Shown in pieces: positions 32,796 to 41,647 of a stretch of DNA of 64,000 bases (position 1 is the stretch's first letter; each line of letters begins with the position of its first letter). The notes below the pieces were generated by a model. That model was not told the origin of the DNA. It ran no database searches and saw nothing but the letters and a program-made list of their open reading frames with translations. The position numbers and the translations under genes were made by a program. The DNA lies in NCBI RefSeq assembly GCF_042466685.1, contig NZ_CP170448.1:1302001-1366000 (forward strand), in the 5' to 3' direction. The stretch comes from Vreelandella sp042466685 (GTDB lineage: Bacteria > Pseudomonadota > Gammaproteobacteria > Pseudomonadales > Halomonadaceae).

Positions 32796-34076
32796 ATGCT
32801 ATGGATTTTTCTGGCTATTTTATTGGCCTCCATCGTTATTGGGCTGCCGATTGCCTTTGGTTTAGGCGTGGCAGCGTTGGTGATGGCGGTTCTCTCCGAT
32901 ATTCCACTGTCGATCATGATCGAACAGTCTATTCGTGGGGTTAACAGCTTTCCGCTGCTGGCAATCCCGTTCTTTATTTTAGTCGGCGAGGTGATGAGTA
33001 ACGGCGGTATCGCGCGTCGCTTGATGGAACTGGCGGGCGCCTTGGTCGGCTTTATGCGTGGTGGTTTAGGGCAGGTGGCCATTACCGGTTCGATGTTTTT
33101 TGGTGGTATCAGTGGGTCAGCGGTAGCCGATACCGCCGCCACTGGCGCGATGATGATTCCTTCCATGAAAGAGCAGGGCTACACCGCGGCCAATGCCACC
33201 GCGATTAATACTGTCTCGTCGGTGATTGGAATCATTATTCCGCCTTCAATTCCGCTGATTCTGTACGGTATCGTCACCGAAACCTCCATTAGTCGCCTGT
33301 TTATCGCCGGTATTATCCCCGGTCTGTTGATTGGCTTTGCGCTCATGGTGACCACCTATATTCTTGCTAAAAAGGATGGTGGCGGCGTGCAGCAGTTCCG
33401 TTGGGATCGTCTCTGGAATGCTTTTAAAGCTGCCTGGTTGGCGCTCGTGCTTCCGGTGATTGTGATTGGCGGTATTATTTTTGGCGTGTTTACGGCTACC
33501 GAAGCGGCCGTGGCGGCCCTGCTATACTCGCTGGCGATTTCGCTGATCGTTTACCGGGAGTTTAAGCTTAAAGAGCTTGTCGGTATGCTGATCCGTACGG
33601 CTCGTCTGACCGGCATGGTCATGATGTTACTGGCGTTCGCGACGGTGATCGCTTGGTTCTTGACGATCAATATGGTGCCGCAAACCTTGGTTAGCCAGGT
33701 GCAGGCAATTACCCAAGATCCGTTTATGCTGCTGTTGATTGTCGCTTTCTTACTCCTGTTGGTGGGGTTTGTGATGGACTTAACCCCGGCGATGGTGATC
33801 ATGGCGCCTATGCTAGCGCCAATTGTCACCTCAGTGGGGGTTGATGCAGCCTACTTCGGCGTGCTCATGGCGTTTGTATTAGGCATCGGGCTATTAACTC
33901 CACCGGTGGGCACCTGCCTCTATGTAGGCTGCGGTGTGGGTAAAGTCTCGATGGAGTCGTTGGTTAAAGCCATGCTGCCTTACTATGCGGCGCTCCTCGT
34001 GGTGTTGGTGGTTCTGATCGCCTTCCCAGGAATCGTTACTTGGCTGCCTGACCTCACCGCTGTACGCGGCAATTAA
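32796..34076 (+). CDS. TRAP transporter large permease (DctM-type)
   Basis: The 426-residue protein has about 12 membrane helices with TRAP-DctM motifs: LAIPFFILVGEVMSNGGIARRL, MFFGGISGSAVADTAATG, SVIGIIIPPSIPLILYG and ATEAAVAALLYS. It carries the substrate with a sodium gradient. It lies directly between dctQ-type and gluconokinase genes in one operon. Confidence 0.95.
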   Translation: MLWIFLAILLASIVIGLPIAFGLGVAALVMAVLSDIPLSIMIEQSIRGVNSFPLLAIPFFILVGEVMSNGGIARRLMELAGALVGFMRGGLGQVAITGSMFFGGISGSAVADTAATGAMMIPSMKEQGYTAANATAINTVSSVIGIIIPPSIPLILYGIVTETSISRLFIAGIIPGLLIGFALMVTTYILAKKDGGGVQQFRWDRLWNAFKAAWLALVLPVIVIGGIIFGVFTATEAAVAALLYSLAISLIVYREFKLKELVGMLIRTARLTGMVMMLLAFATVIAWFLTINMVPQTLVSQVQAITQDPFMLLLIVAFLLLLVGFVMDLTPAMVIMAPMLAPIVTSVGVDAAYFGVLMAFVLGIGLLTPPVGTCLYVGCGVGKVSMESLVKAMLPYYAALLVVLVVLIAFPGIVTWLPDLTAVRGN

Positions 34077-34093
34077 CCAACAGGAGAGCCTCT

Positions 34094-34621
34094 GTGAAGA
34101 ACCTCTCACAGCGTATTTTAGTGATGGGCGTGTCTGGTTGTGGGAAGTCACATATTGGCCAGCAGTTGGCGGAGACTCTAAGCTCGACCTTTATTGACGG
34201 TGACGATTATCACTCCCCAGCCAACGTGGCTAAAATGGCCAGTGGTACGCCGCTCAACGATGACGACCGGAGCGAGTGGCTGGATACCTTGGCGGCACTG
34301 TTTGCCGAGTATCGGGCAAGGGATGAGTCGCTGGTAATTGCCTGTTCCGGGTTGAAAAAACGTTACCGTGACCGACTGAGGCAAGGGGATCCCGCGCTGC
34401 AGATCCTCTATTTGGAGGGTAGCCGGGAGCTACTGCTTGAGCGGCTTGAAACCCGGGCAGGGCACTTCTTTAAAGGCGATACCATGTTGGCCAGTCAACT
34501 GGCCGACCTGGAACCGCCGAGTGAAGAGGAGGCCTTCAATGCCTCAATCACCTTGTCGCCCCAAGTGATTGTTGCTCAATTCGCGGCGACGCTGCCGGAG
34601 CCCCATCGCTCGCCCCGATAA
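34094..34621 (+). CDS. gntK: Gluconokinase, GTG start
   Basis: The 175-residue kinase matches thermoresistant gluconokinase GntK. It has P-loop GVSGCGKS (12-19), the substrate segment FIDGDDYHSPANVAKMASGTPLNDDDR and CSGLKKRYRDRLR. It makes 6-phosphogluconate for the pentose phosphate and Entner-Doudoroff routes. CAGGAG lies before the GTG. It follows DctM by 17 bases. Confidence 0.95.
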   Translation: MKNLSQRILVMGVSGCGKSHIGQQLAETLSSTFIDGDDYHSPANVAKMASGTPLNDDDRSEWLDTLAALFAEYRARDESLVIACSGLKKRYRDRLRQGDPALQILYLEGSRELLLERLETRAGHFFKGDTMLASQLADLEPPSEEEAFNASITLSPQVIVAQFAATLPEPHRSPR

Positions 34622-34696
34622 AGAAAAGAGTGCACATTGGGGTCGCTCCCATTAGTTAGGCTCCAATGCTTGCATCTTGTATAAGGCAGTCACTTC

Positions 34697-35692
34697 TTGA
34701 AGAAAAAACGCCCCACCCTACAGGATATTGCCGACAACGTAGGGGCTACCAAAATGACGGTAAGCCGCTGCCTGAGAGATCCTGAAACCGTCTCGGAAGG
34801 CCTGCGTGAGCGCATTTTCTCGATTGCCGAGCAGATTGGTTATATTCCCAATCGTGCACCGGATTTGCTTTCCAGGGCGACCAGCCACTCCATAGGGGTG
34901 CTGGTACCGTCGCTCACCAACCAGGTATTCGCCGATGTGATCCTCGGTATCGAAACGCTGACGGAGCCTGCGGGCTATCACCTGATGCTTTCTCACTATG
35001 GCTATAGCCCTGAGCTGGAAGAGCGCAGCTTGGCCTCGCTGCTCTCCTATAATGTCGACGGGGTGATTTTGTCTGACCGTGACCATACACCGCGCAGCCT
35101 GCGTATGCTGGAAACTGCCGGTATCCCGATTGTTGAAATCATGGATACCCACCGCCCTCCGCTGCAGCAGGTGGTGGGTTACGATAACGTTCAAGCCGCG
35201 TATGACATGGTCAGCGAGATGATCGTACGAGGGCGACGCCAGGTGATTTACCTGGCGGTGCGCCTGGATGAACGTACTCGCCAGCGAGAGCGTGGCTACC
35301 GCGAAGCTATGCGAGAGCATGGCTTGACACCCGTTACGCTACAAAGCACCCAGCGCTCCTCTTACAGCGTGGGGGCGGCACTGCTGCAGCAGGTGATCGC
35401 AGATTACCCCGCAGCAGATGGCCTGTTCTGTACCAACGATGATGTTGCAGTAGGGGCCTATTTCGAATGCCTGCGGCGGGGAATCGATGTGCCAGGGCGG
35501 ATGGCGTTGGCTGGTTTTCACGGCCACGATGTAGGGCAGGTGATGACGCCAAGACTCGCTAGTGTCGTCACGCCACGTCAGGCCATCGGCGAAACAGCCG
35601 CGAGGGAGTTGTTAGCACGGATCCGGGGAGAGTCGCTAACCCGGCCAGTGGTCGATTTGGGCTATCGTATTGAAACAGGCAGGACGCTATAG
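34697..35692 (+). CDS. gntR: LacI-family gluconate repressor GntR, TTG start
   Basis: The 331-residue regulator has an N-terminal LacI helix-turn-helix (PTLQDIADNVGATKMTVSRCLRDP, residues 6-29) and a periplasmic-binding-protein-like effector domain (GVLVPSLTNQVFADVILGIE). It likely binds the TGTTACCGGTAACA palindrome at 30927 and is released by gluconate or 6-phosphogluconate. The open frame begins with TTG at 34697; AAGG lies upstream. It ends the gluconate gene set. Confidence 0.9.
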   Translation: MKKKRPTLQDIADNVGATKMTVSRCLRDPETVSEGLRERIFSIAEQIGYIPNRAPDLLSRATSHSIGVLVPSLTNQVFADVILGIETLTEPAGYHLMLSHYGYSPELEERSLASLLSYNVDGVILSDRDHTPRSLRMLETAGIPIVEIMDTHRPPLQQVVGYDNVQAAYDMVSEMIVRGRRQVIYLAVRLDERTRQRERGYREAMREHGLTPVTLQSTQRSSYSVGAALLQQVIADYPAADGLFCTNDDVAVGAYFECLRRGIDVPGRMALAGFHGHDVGQVMTPRLASVVTPRQAIGETAARELLARIRGESLTRPVVDLGYRIETGRTL

Positions 35693-35763
35693 GCTCTGTT
35701 TTCGAGTAGCCGACAAGGCTGGGAGTGGCTAAAGTAGCCTTTTACTTTTGTCGCGAGGACGCC

Positions 35764-36612
35764 GTGGAGATTACTCAACTCAATATCTACCCTGTTAAAT
35801 CCTTAAAAGGAATCAGCGTCAATCACAGCACGCTGCAAGAGCACGGGCTGGCCTGGGATCGCCGTTGGATGCTAGTGGATGCCCAGCAGCGTTTTGTCAC
35901 CCAGCGCCAATTCCCGGCGCTCGCCACCGTGGAAGTCGCACTGACTGATAAGCACTTGGTGCTGTCGCACCCTAACGCCGAGCCGTTGAGCCTGTCACTG
36001 ATCGAGCCAAAGGGAAATTTGCGCCTGGTTAAGGTGTGGAATGACCACTGTAAAGCACTGCCGGAGAGCGATGACGTATCTCGCTGGCTGGTCGCCGCCC
36101 TAGGTGAGCAGGCTCAGGGGCTTAGCATGGTGCGTTTTGCCACTGAGTTTACCCGTGCGGTTGAAGATGATTTCCTTGATGGTGGAGCAGCGCACACCTA
36201 TTTCTCCGACGGTTATCCTTTTCTAATTGCCACCACGGGCTCATTAGACGCCTTGAATCAAGCCTTGGTAGCGAAGGGGGAGGCGCCAGTACCCATGAAC
36301 CGCTTTCGGCCCAATATCGTGATAAAGAGCGATGAAGCGTGGGCGGAGGATCGTTGGGCAACGTTGTCAGAGCAAAGCGGCACTTTTCAACTGGCGTTAC
36401 GCAAGCCGTGTAAGCGCTGCAAAATCACTACCATTGATCAGCATACCGCCGCGGTGCCTGCCCCGGCGGAGCCGCTGAAAACGTTGATAGAGCTGAATAC
36501 TCAACCCTCCCAAAAAGGTGCGCACTTTGGTCAAAATGCCACCCTGCTCGAAGGCTCGGGCAGTGTTATTCGCGTAGGAGATAAATTATCGGTAACAGCC
36601 CGCAGCGTCTAA
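35764..36612 (+). CDS. MOSC-domain molybdenum cofactor sulfurtransferase-like protein (mARC/YcbX-like), GTG start
   Basis: The 282-residue protein has an N-terminal MOSC beta-barrel (TQLNIYPVKSLKGISV) and a C-terminal MOSC domain with the cofactor-ligand Cys in RKPCKRCKITTIDQ (Cys216, Cys219). Family members carry a Mo cofactor and reduce N-hydroxylated compounds. E. coli YcbX is longer because of a C-terminal 2Fe-2S ferredoxin, which is absent here. I chose the GTG at 35764, preceded by GAGGAC, over an in-frame GTG at 35725. Confidence 0.88.
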   Translation: MEITQLNIYPVKSLKGISVNHSTLQEHGLAWDRRWMLVDAQQRFVTQRQFPALATVEVALTDKHLVLSHPNAEPLSLSLIEPKGNLRLVKVWNDHCKALPESDDVSRWLVAALGEQAQGLSMVRFATEFTRAVEDDFLDGGAAHTYFSDGYPFLIATTGSLDALNQALVAKGEAPVPMNRFRPNIVIKSDEAWAEDRWATLSEQSGTFQLALRKPCKRCKITTIDQHTAAVPAPAEPLKTLIELNTQPSQKGAHFGQNATLLEGSGSVIRVGDKLSVTARSV

Positions 36613-36718
36613 ATCGCCCGGCATGCCTACTGCTTAAAGTGTGTTGTTTTTAATTAGTCAATATGGAAGATGTTATTAATTTAACGTTGACGCTTTTATA
36701 GGGAGTCTCTAGTGTCTT

Positions 36719-36740
36719 AAATACTAACATAATAGTATTT
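36719..36740. promoter_or_regulatory. AT-rich inverted repeat before pomA
   Basis: AAATACTA (36719-36726) pairs with TAGTATTT (36733-36740) around ACATAA, with exact 8-base arms. It lies 20 bases upstream of the GTG start of pomA and could be an operator or a leader hairpin. No sigma-28 promoter was recognised. Confidence 0.4.
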
Positions 36741-36760
36741 TTACACTGTGGGGAAGCGCT

Positions 36761-37549
36761 GTGGATCTCGCAACATTGATTGGCTTGGTAGGGGCTGCTG
36801 TATTAGTGGGCACCGCTGTGATTATGGGCACCTCACCAGAGGTGTTCATGAACCCCACTGGGCTGTTGCTAGTGGTAGGTGGGAGCCTGTTTGTGGTATT
36901 GGCTAAATTTAGTATTACGCAATTTAAATTTGCCTTTAAAGCAGCGGCACGAGCTTTTAAATTTCAACTGCCAAGTATTCAAGAGAGCATTGACGAGCTG
37001 GTTGAGTTATCAAAAGTGGCACGTCGAGAAGGGATGATTGCTCTGGAAAGTCGTGAAGTTAGTTCGCCATTTTTGCAGAAGGGGCTGCAAATGTTGGCTG
37101 ACGGCTACAGTGCCGAGATGATAAGAGACATGATGGAAAAGGAGCGTCTGCTTACCTTGGAGCGTAATCAGGCGGGAGGGCAGGTGTTCTCAGCACTAGG
37201 AGAGGTGTCTCCTGCCATGGGGATGATTGGTACCTTGGTAGGCTTGGTGCAAATGCTCTCCAACATGGGCGATCCGTCACTCATTGGCCCAGCCATGGCC
37301 GTTGCCCTATTGACTACATTGTATGGTGCGATGATCGCCACGATGATCGCCAGTCCTATCGCAGATAAACTCTGGGTACGGATGAATCAGGAAGCCAAAA
37401 TGCAGGAGCTGTGGATTGACGCAGTACTTGCCATTAAAGGCGATAAGAACCCCCGCGTGCTAGAGCAGATGTTGACGATATACCTGCCGCCGGAACACCG
37501 CAGTGCGTCAGACGCAGAAGCAGACAATACCGCAGGCGAGCGAACGTAA
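36761..37549 (+). CDS. pomA: Flagellar motor stator protein PomA (MotA family), GTG start
   Basis: The 262-residue protein has four membrane helices and the MotA/TolQ/ExbB core GEVSPAMGMIGTLVGLVQMLSNMGDPSLIGPAMAVALLTTLYGAM (listed in pieces). It resembles Vibrio PomA in that core, indicating a sodium-driven stator. GGGGAAG precedes the GTG. The pomB gene starts 4 bases after its stop. No other flagellar genes are in the window. Confidence 0.92.
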   Translation: MDLATLIGLVGAAVLVGTAVIMGTSPEVFMNPTGLLLVVGGSLFVVLAKFSITQFKFAFKAAARAFKFQLPSIQESIDELVELSKVARREGMIALESREVSSPFLQKGLQMLADGYSAEMIRDMMEKERLLTLERNQAGGQVFSALGEVSPAMGMIGTLVGLVQMLSNMGDPSLIGPAMAVALLTTLYGAMIATMIASPIADKLWVRMNQEAKMQELWIDAVLAIKGDKNPRVLEQMLTIYLPPEHRSASDAEADNTAGERT

Positions 37550-37553
37550 CAAC

Positions 37554-38423
37554 ATGGCGCAAAAACAGACCAATATTCCAGCCTGGATGATCACCTACGC
37601 AGATCTCATGTCGCTGTTGCTGTGCTTTTTTGTGCTGTTACTCTCCTTTGCTGAAATCGATGCTGAAAAGTTTCGGCGGGTGGCGGACGAACTATCTAAA
37701 GCATTTGGTGTGCAGCGTGATATTGAAGCCACGCAGATACCGATGGGAACCAGTGCGGTAAAGCAGCATTTTTCCCCAGCTGTGCCAGACCGCACTTTGA
37801 TAAACGAGGTGCGTCAGCAGACTCAGCAACAGCAGCCGCAGTTGGAATCCATGCGAAATGTGCTGGAAACCCAGCGCCAGTTGCAAAGCCTCCAGTTGGC
37901 TCAGAGTGTTGAAAAGCTGCTCGAGACATCGTTGCCAGAGGGCGTGGCAGAGATTGATATCGATCAGTTTCGCGTAGTGGTGCGAATTTCTGAAAATGGC
38001 ACTTTTGGTTCGGGTAACGCTACTGTCACGCCCGCTTTTGAAGACGTATTGCAATCGCTAGCTACCCTTTTGGCCAATGTGCCAGGAACGATTTCCATTG
38101 ATGGGCACACTGACGATGTGCCCATTCGGACATCCCAATTCCGCAGTAATTGGGATCTTTCAGCGATGCGGGCCGCTTCAGTGGCCAATGTCCTCACCGC
38201 CACCGGTGAGCTTGAGCCTAAGCGATTAATTGTTCAAGGCTTTGCCGACACTAGGCCATTGGCTTCTAACCTAACCAACGAAGGCCGGGCTGAAAATCGC
38301 CGCGTCGAGCTGATGATTGATTTGGATGCCGCTGTTACAGAGCGCGGTGAGCGTTCAGTTGAGTCATTGCAACCTGTTTCCCCCGACCCTATTGAATCTG
38401 TGGGGAACGATTCAACACCCTGA
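37554..38423 (+). CDS. pomB: Flagellar motor stator protein PomB (MotB family)
   Basis: The 289-residue protein has one N-terminal membrane helix with the ion-binding Asp17 in TYADLMSLLLCFFVLLLSF, a plug/linker region and an OmpA-like peptidoglycan-binding domain (IDGHTDDVPI, NWDLSAMRAASVANVL). The helix sequence is of the sodium-type PomB form. It pairs with PomA to anchor the stator to peptidoglycan. The ATG at 37554 follows pomA's stop. Confidence 0.93.
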   Translation: MAQKQTNIPAWMITYADLMSLLLCFFVLLLSFAEIDAEKFRRVADELSKAFGVQRDIEATQIPMGTSAVKQHFSPAVPDRTLINEVRQQTQQQQPQLESMRNVLETQRQLQSLQLAQSVEKLLETSLPEGVAEIDIDQFRVVVRISENGTFGSGNATVTPAFEDVLQSLATLLANVPGTISIDGHTDDVPIRTSQFRSNWDLSAMRAASVANVLTATGELEPKRLIVQGFADTRPLASNLTNEGRAENRRVELMIDLDAAVTERGERSVESLQPVSPDPIESVGNDSTP

Positions 38424-38531
38424 TTCGGCATAAGCAAAGGAATCAGCTACGCTAGTAGCACGGTAAGCGTAGTTACCGTGTCTTATCGGAGCCCAATCGA
38501 TAAGCTAACTATCACAGGAAAGGAGAACAGT

Positions 38532-38954
38532 ATGGATAGTAAAGCAAGCGCACGCTGGGAAGGCGGGTTAAAGGACGGTAAAGGCAATGTATCTACTGAA
38601 AGCGGTGTATTAGATGCTGGCTACTCGTTTAAACAGCGTTTTGAGGGAGAGCCGGGTACCAATCCTGAAGAGCTGATCGGTGCGGCACACGCCAGCTGTT
38701 TCTCAATGGCGCTCTCAATGATTCTGGGTGAGAAAGGCTATACCGCTGACGCAATCGAAACCAGCGCAAAAGTAACCCTTTCCCAAAGTGATGCCGGTTT
38801 CGATATCTCGAAAATTCACCTGGACGTTGTTGCTGAGATCAGTGGCGCTGACGATGCCGCATTCCAGGAAGCAGCAGAAACGGCCAAAGCAAATTGTCCT
38901 GTTTCCAAAGTTCTAAATGCTGATATTAGCATGACGGCTAAGCTTAAATCCTAA
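38532..38954 (+). CDS. osmC: OsmC-family peroxiredoxin
   Basis: The 140-residue protein has redox cysteines Cys56 (AAHASCFSMAL) and Cys122 (KANCPVSKVL) and the OsmC hallmark TNPEELIGAAHASCFSMAL. OsmC detoxifies organic hydroperoxides and is induced by salt stress in many bacteria. AGGAAAGGAG precedes the ATG. It is distinct from the Ohr protein at 29796; both subfamilies occur here. Confidence 0.92.
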   Translation: MDSKASARWEGGLKDGKGNVSTESGVLDAGYSFKQRFEGEPGTNPEELIGAAHASCFSMALSMILGEKGYTADAIETSAKVTLSQSDAGFDISKIHLDVVAEISGADDAAFQEAAETAKANCPVSKVLNADISMTAKLKS

Positions 38955-38998
38955 GTTTAGATTTTGCTTTGCTTAAAAATAGGTTGTTTCCTTAACAA

Positions 38999-39038
38999 AG
39001 ATGGCTCGCGTATAGATAGTGTGCGCGAGCCATTTTTT
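38999..39038 (+). terminator. Terminator after osmC
   Basis: ATGGCTCGCG (39001-39010) pairs with CGCGAGCCAT (39024-39033) and is followed by a T-run. Confidence 0.9.
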
Positions 39039-39097
39039 CCACTAAAAATCATTTTAGATTCCTGAGTGTTTATTGGTTTTTTAAATGATATGCATTA

Positions 39098-39125
39098 AAA
39101 AGCCCTGGCAATTGCCAGGGCTTTT
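39098..39125 (-). terminator. Perfect palindromic terminator, probably for the PRC-barrel gene
   Basis: A 28-base perfect palindrome with inner arms GCCCTGGCA and TGCCAGGGC, flanked by A4 and T4. It can act in both directions. It lies just downstream of the PRC-barrel gene on the minus strand. Confidence 0.85.
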
Positions 39126-39141
39126 ATCTTCTGTCTAGTGT

Positions 39142-39567
39142 TTATTTGTTTTCATCTTCGTTACGGTTATACTCTTCAGCTGCTTCAAGGGCATCTTCTG
39201 AAGCATTAACGGTGATGACATAATTTTCGCCATCTTCGTCTTTGGTCAGCTCAAGTGAATCCCACTCGATAGCGACGTTTTTTTCGCCCATGCCCAGAAA
39301 GCCGCCAACGCCGACGACAACAGCATTAATTTGGCCATCTTCATCAATCACTAAGTCAGTGATGGTGCCGATATCTTCGTCATCTTCGACGCTGCTTTTA
39401 ACTTGGTTACCGGTTAGGGCGTCAGCATGGAAAGTGCCTGCTGGCGTTTCAGTCAGGTAGGTTGCTTCCATGGTGGAGGTGTTCTCTTCAGCATTTACGG
39501 TGCCTGCGGCAAACATAAAGGCCGGAACCATGAGGGTGCCTAAAATAGTGGGTTTAATCATTTTCAT
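39142..39567 (-). CDS. Secreted PRC-barrel domain protein
   Basis: The 141-residue protein has a signal peptide (to about residue 26, VNA) and one PRC-barrel domain: DADALTGNQVKSS-type strand, then DIGTITDLVIDEDGQINAVVVGVGGFLGMGEKNVAIEWDSLEL. It is acidic, as expected of a halophile periplasmic protein. PRC-barrels are structural adaptors; function unknown here. AAGGAG precedes the ATG at 39567. Confidence 0.85.
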   Translation of the reverse strand: MKMIKPTILGTLMVPAFMFAAGTVNAEENTSTMEATYLTETPAGTFHADALTGNQVKSSVEDDEDIGTITDLVIDEDGQINAVVVGVGGFLGMGEKNVAIEWDSLELTKDEDGENYVITVNASEDALEAAEEYNRNEDENK

Positions 39568-40000
39568 TTTGCTTGCTCCTTGCGATTTTATTGGGCTTAA
39601 CGACTCCGCGTAACAACCCGAATAAATCAATAGTGGCGGTATTGGCTTCGTTTAAAATAAGCGATAGCAATGCCGAAACTATTATTCCTAAGTGAGTTAA
39701 TTACCCTAAATAACTAATACATTAAGGTATTGCATTAGGGTGATTGACGCTGTCTTGCGCTTCACTGCGCTAAGACACTTATTAGGTTAGCCGCTGTGTT
39801 CAAAAATACAACCATTCAATGAGATTTTTAGCTAATGGGGACGCTTCTATTTTTTGCCATTGCCCCACACGCGCGCCTTCGTGCGACAGTCTGTCGAGTT
39901 GACCCGCCCTCGATCAGTGGTCATATTCGTCTCCAAATGGCTCACTTGTATCCTCTGTTTGATAAAAGTGAGGTCGCATAAAAAGGAGAACCCCCTGACC
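39568..40000. other. 433-base intergenic region with two potential hairpins
   Basis: No gene supported. One inverted repeat joins ACCCTAA (39703-39709) with TTAGGGT (39735-39741), with an inner AATAC/GTATT. A second pairs TGTCTTGCGC (39751-39760) with GCGCTAAGACA (39767-39777) with one bulge. Neither has a T-run typical of a terminator. AAAAGGAG precedes the ATG at 40001. A small RNA or a structured leader are both possible. Confidence 0.4.
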
Positions 40001-40957
40001 ATGAATCCCCACCCTTTGCAGACTATCAAGCAGCTCTGCGTCAGCAGTATTGCCTTAGGCGCATGGCTTTTTGCCTCAAGCGCGACAGCCGAAAACAGCG
40101 AGCTACCCAAAGGGCATTTTCTGCTGCCTGAAGTGGGCAATATGGTTGGCCAAGTGTATACCGTCACGGCGAACGAAGACGACACGCTGCTGGATATTGC
40201 CCGCATACACAATGTGGGCTATGAAGAAATTCGTATGGCTAATCCTGATGTTAGCCTCTGGGTTCCGGGAGAAGGGACAGAGGTCACCATCCCCGGGCAG
40301 TTTATCCTTCCCGATGAGGAGCGAACAGGCATCGTCATCAATGTGGCGGAGTTGCGCCTCTACTACTACCCCGATGTCGAGGCCGGAGAAGCGCCGCGGG
40401 TGGAGACTTATCCTATTGGTATTGGGCGTGACGCCTATAATACGCCGCTGGGGATTACCGAGACGACCATGCGCCTTGAAAATCCAGCCTGGTACCCACC
40501 TGAGTCGATTCGTCGTGAAGCTGCTGAGCGTGGTGATCCCGCCCCCGCGGTTGTGCCTCCCGGCGCCGATAACCCCTTAGGTAAGTACGCTATTCTGCTG
40601 GATATTCCCGGTTACCTGATCCATGGCACCAATCAGCCTGATGGCATTGGCATGCGCGCTAGCCGTGGCTGTATCCGCATGCACCCTGAAGATATTGAGT
40701 CGGTTTTTTGGCGGGTGCCAGTCGGCACGCAAGTCAATATTATCGATTCGCCGATCAAAGTAGGCTGGGATACCAGCGGTAAAGGCTACATCCAAGCGTT
40801 TACCGCCACGGATGAAAACGCTTATGGCATGGATACGCTGTTAAACGTGGTCGGGCTTATTGAACAGCACGAGGGCGGTAACACGCATAGCGCCAATTAT
40901 GAGCAGGTGCGCGAAGTGCTGGAGCGGGCCAACGGGCAAATTGTTCCGCTTAGCTAG
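40001..40957 (+). CDS. L,D-transpeptidase (YkuD/ErfK) with LysM domain
   Basis: The 318-residue periplasmic enzyme has a signal peptide (to ATA near 30), a LysM-type peptidoglycan-binding domain (about 53-98) and a YkuD catalytic domain (110-250). The latter carries the active-site set His208 (YLIHGTNQP) and Cys224 (SRGCIRMHPEDIE). It makes 3-3 cross-links or attaches lipoproteins. AAAAGGAG precedes the ATG at 40001. Confidence 0.93.
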   Translation: MNPHPLQTIKQLCVSSIALGAWLFASSATAENSELPKGHFLLPEVGNMVGQVYTVTANEDDTLLDIARIHNVGYEEIRMANPDVSLWVPGEGTEVTIPGQFILPDEERTGIVINVAELRLYYYPDVEAGEAPRVETYPIGIGRDAYNTPLGITETTMRLENPAWYPPESIRREAAERGDPAPAVVPPGADNPLGKYAILLDIPGYLIHGTNQPDGIGMRASRGCIRMHPEDIESVFWRVPVGTQVNIIDSPIKVGWDTSGKGYIQAFTATDENAYGMDTLLNVVGLIEQHEGGNTHSANYEQVREVLERANGQIVPLS

Positions 40958-40978
40958 GCTGTTGTAGCGCTTAAAACC

Positions 40979-41647
40979 CTAACGTGCAGGATCAAGCACG
41001 CCACCCAGCGACGCATTGCGCCGAAACCAGCCGGCTATGCTGGTGCGCGGGTGGCGGGTTGGCAGTACTTCGTGGGGAATGGTTTCAGAGAGAAAACAGG
41101 CGAAAGTGCCTGCTTCGGGGATGACCCGGGCGACTTCCTGGCTGGGGTCGTCAGGATGATAAATCACCATTTCACCGCCGCCATCGCTTGGCCAGTTGGG
41201 GGTCAGATAGCCAACCGTTGAGATGACCCGGTTGGCGCGACCGCGAAAGCTATCCAAGTGTCGCTGATAGAAGGCGCCGGGGGGGTAGTGGGCAAAGTGA
41301 GCCTCGTACTCAAACAGGCCTAAAAACAGCGCGTGGTTAAGTGCCTGCCGTAGCTCGCTCATGGCGTCTAAGTAACGCCGTTGGGCAGCGCTCTCGCGAT
41401 CCAGCCAGTGAATAGCGTCGCCACGGATATCTTTACGCAGTAGATGCTGTTGACCACGGCCAATACCCGCTTCATCCAAACCGTTATAAGCCGCCCGGTG
41501 CAGTAACTCTTGGTTCAGCGCTGCGCATAGTTCCAGGTCGATGGCCTCGCGGCCCACATACCAGCCCTGTTCAACCAGCGCATCTACCAGGGTGTTCTGC
41601 GTTGCAGGCTGGAGCGCAGGTGACGGTGTAGCAACATTGGGTGTCAT
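40979..41647 (-). CDS. 2-oxoglutarate/Fe(II)-dependent oxygenase, prolyl-hydroxylase-like
   Basis: The 222-residue protein has the iron facial triad His130-x-Asp132 (YQRHLDSFRG) and His192 (IPHEVLPT), and the 2-oxoglutarate Arg201. The layout fits the SM-20/EGL-9-like prolyl 4-hydroxylase family. Substrate unknown; bacterial relatives hydroxylate elongation factor Tu. Its start overlaps the preceding NUDIX gene by 4 bases (ATGA), so it is translated with it. Confidence 0.88.
   Translation of the reverse strand: MTPNVATPSPALQPATQNTLVDALVEQGWYVGREAIDLELCAALNQELLHRAAYNGLDEAGIGRGQQHLLRKDIRGDAIHWLDRESAAQRRYLDAMSELRQALNHALFLGLFEYEAHFAHYPPGAFYQRHLDSFRGRANRVISTVGYLTPNWPSDGGGEMVIYHPDDPSQEVARVIPEAGTFACFLSETIPHEVLPTRHPRTSIAGWFRRNASLGGVLDPAR

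Noticed and set aside
34634..34673. Weak hairpin between gluconokinase and the repressor gene
   Set aside because: Short stem with a mismatch and no T-run; not enough to call a terminator.
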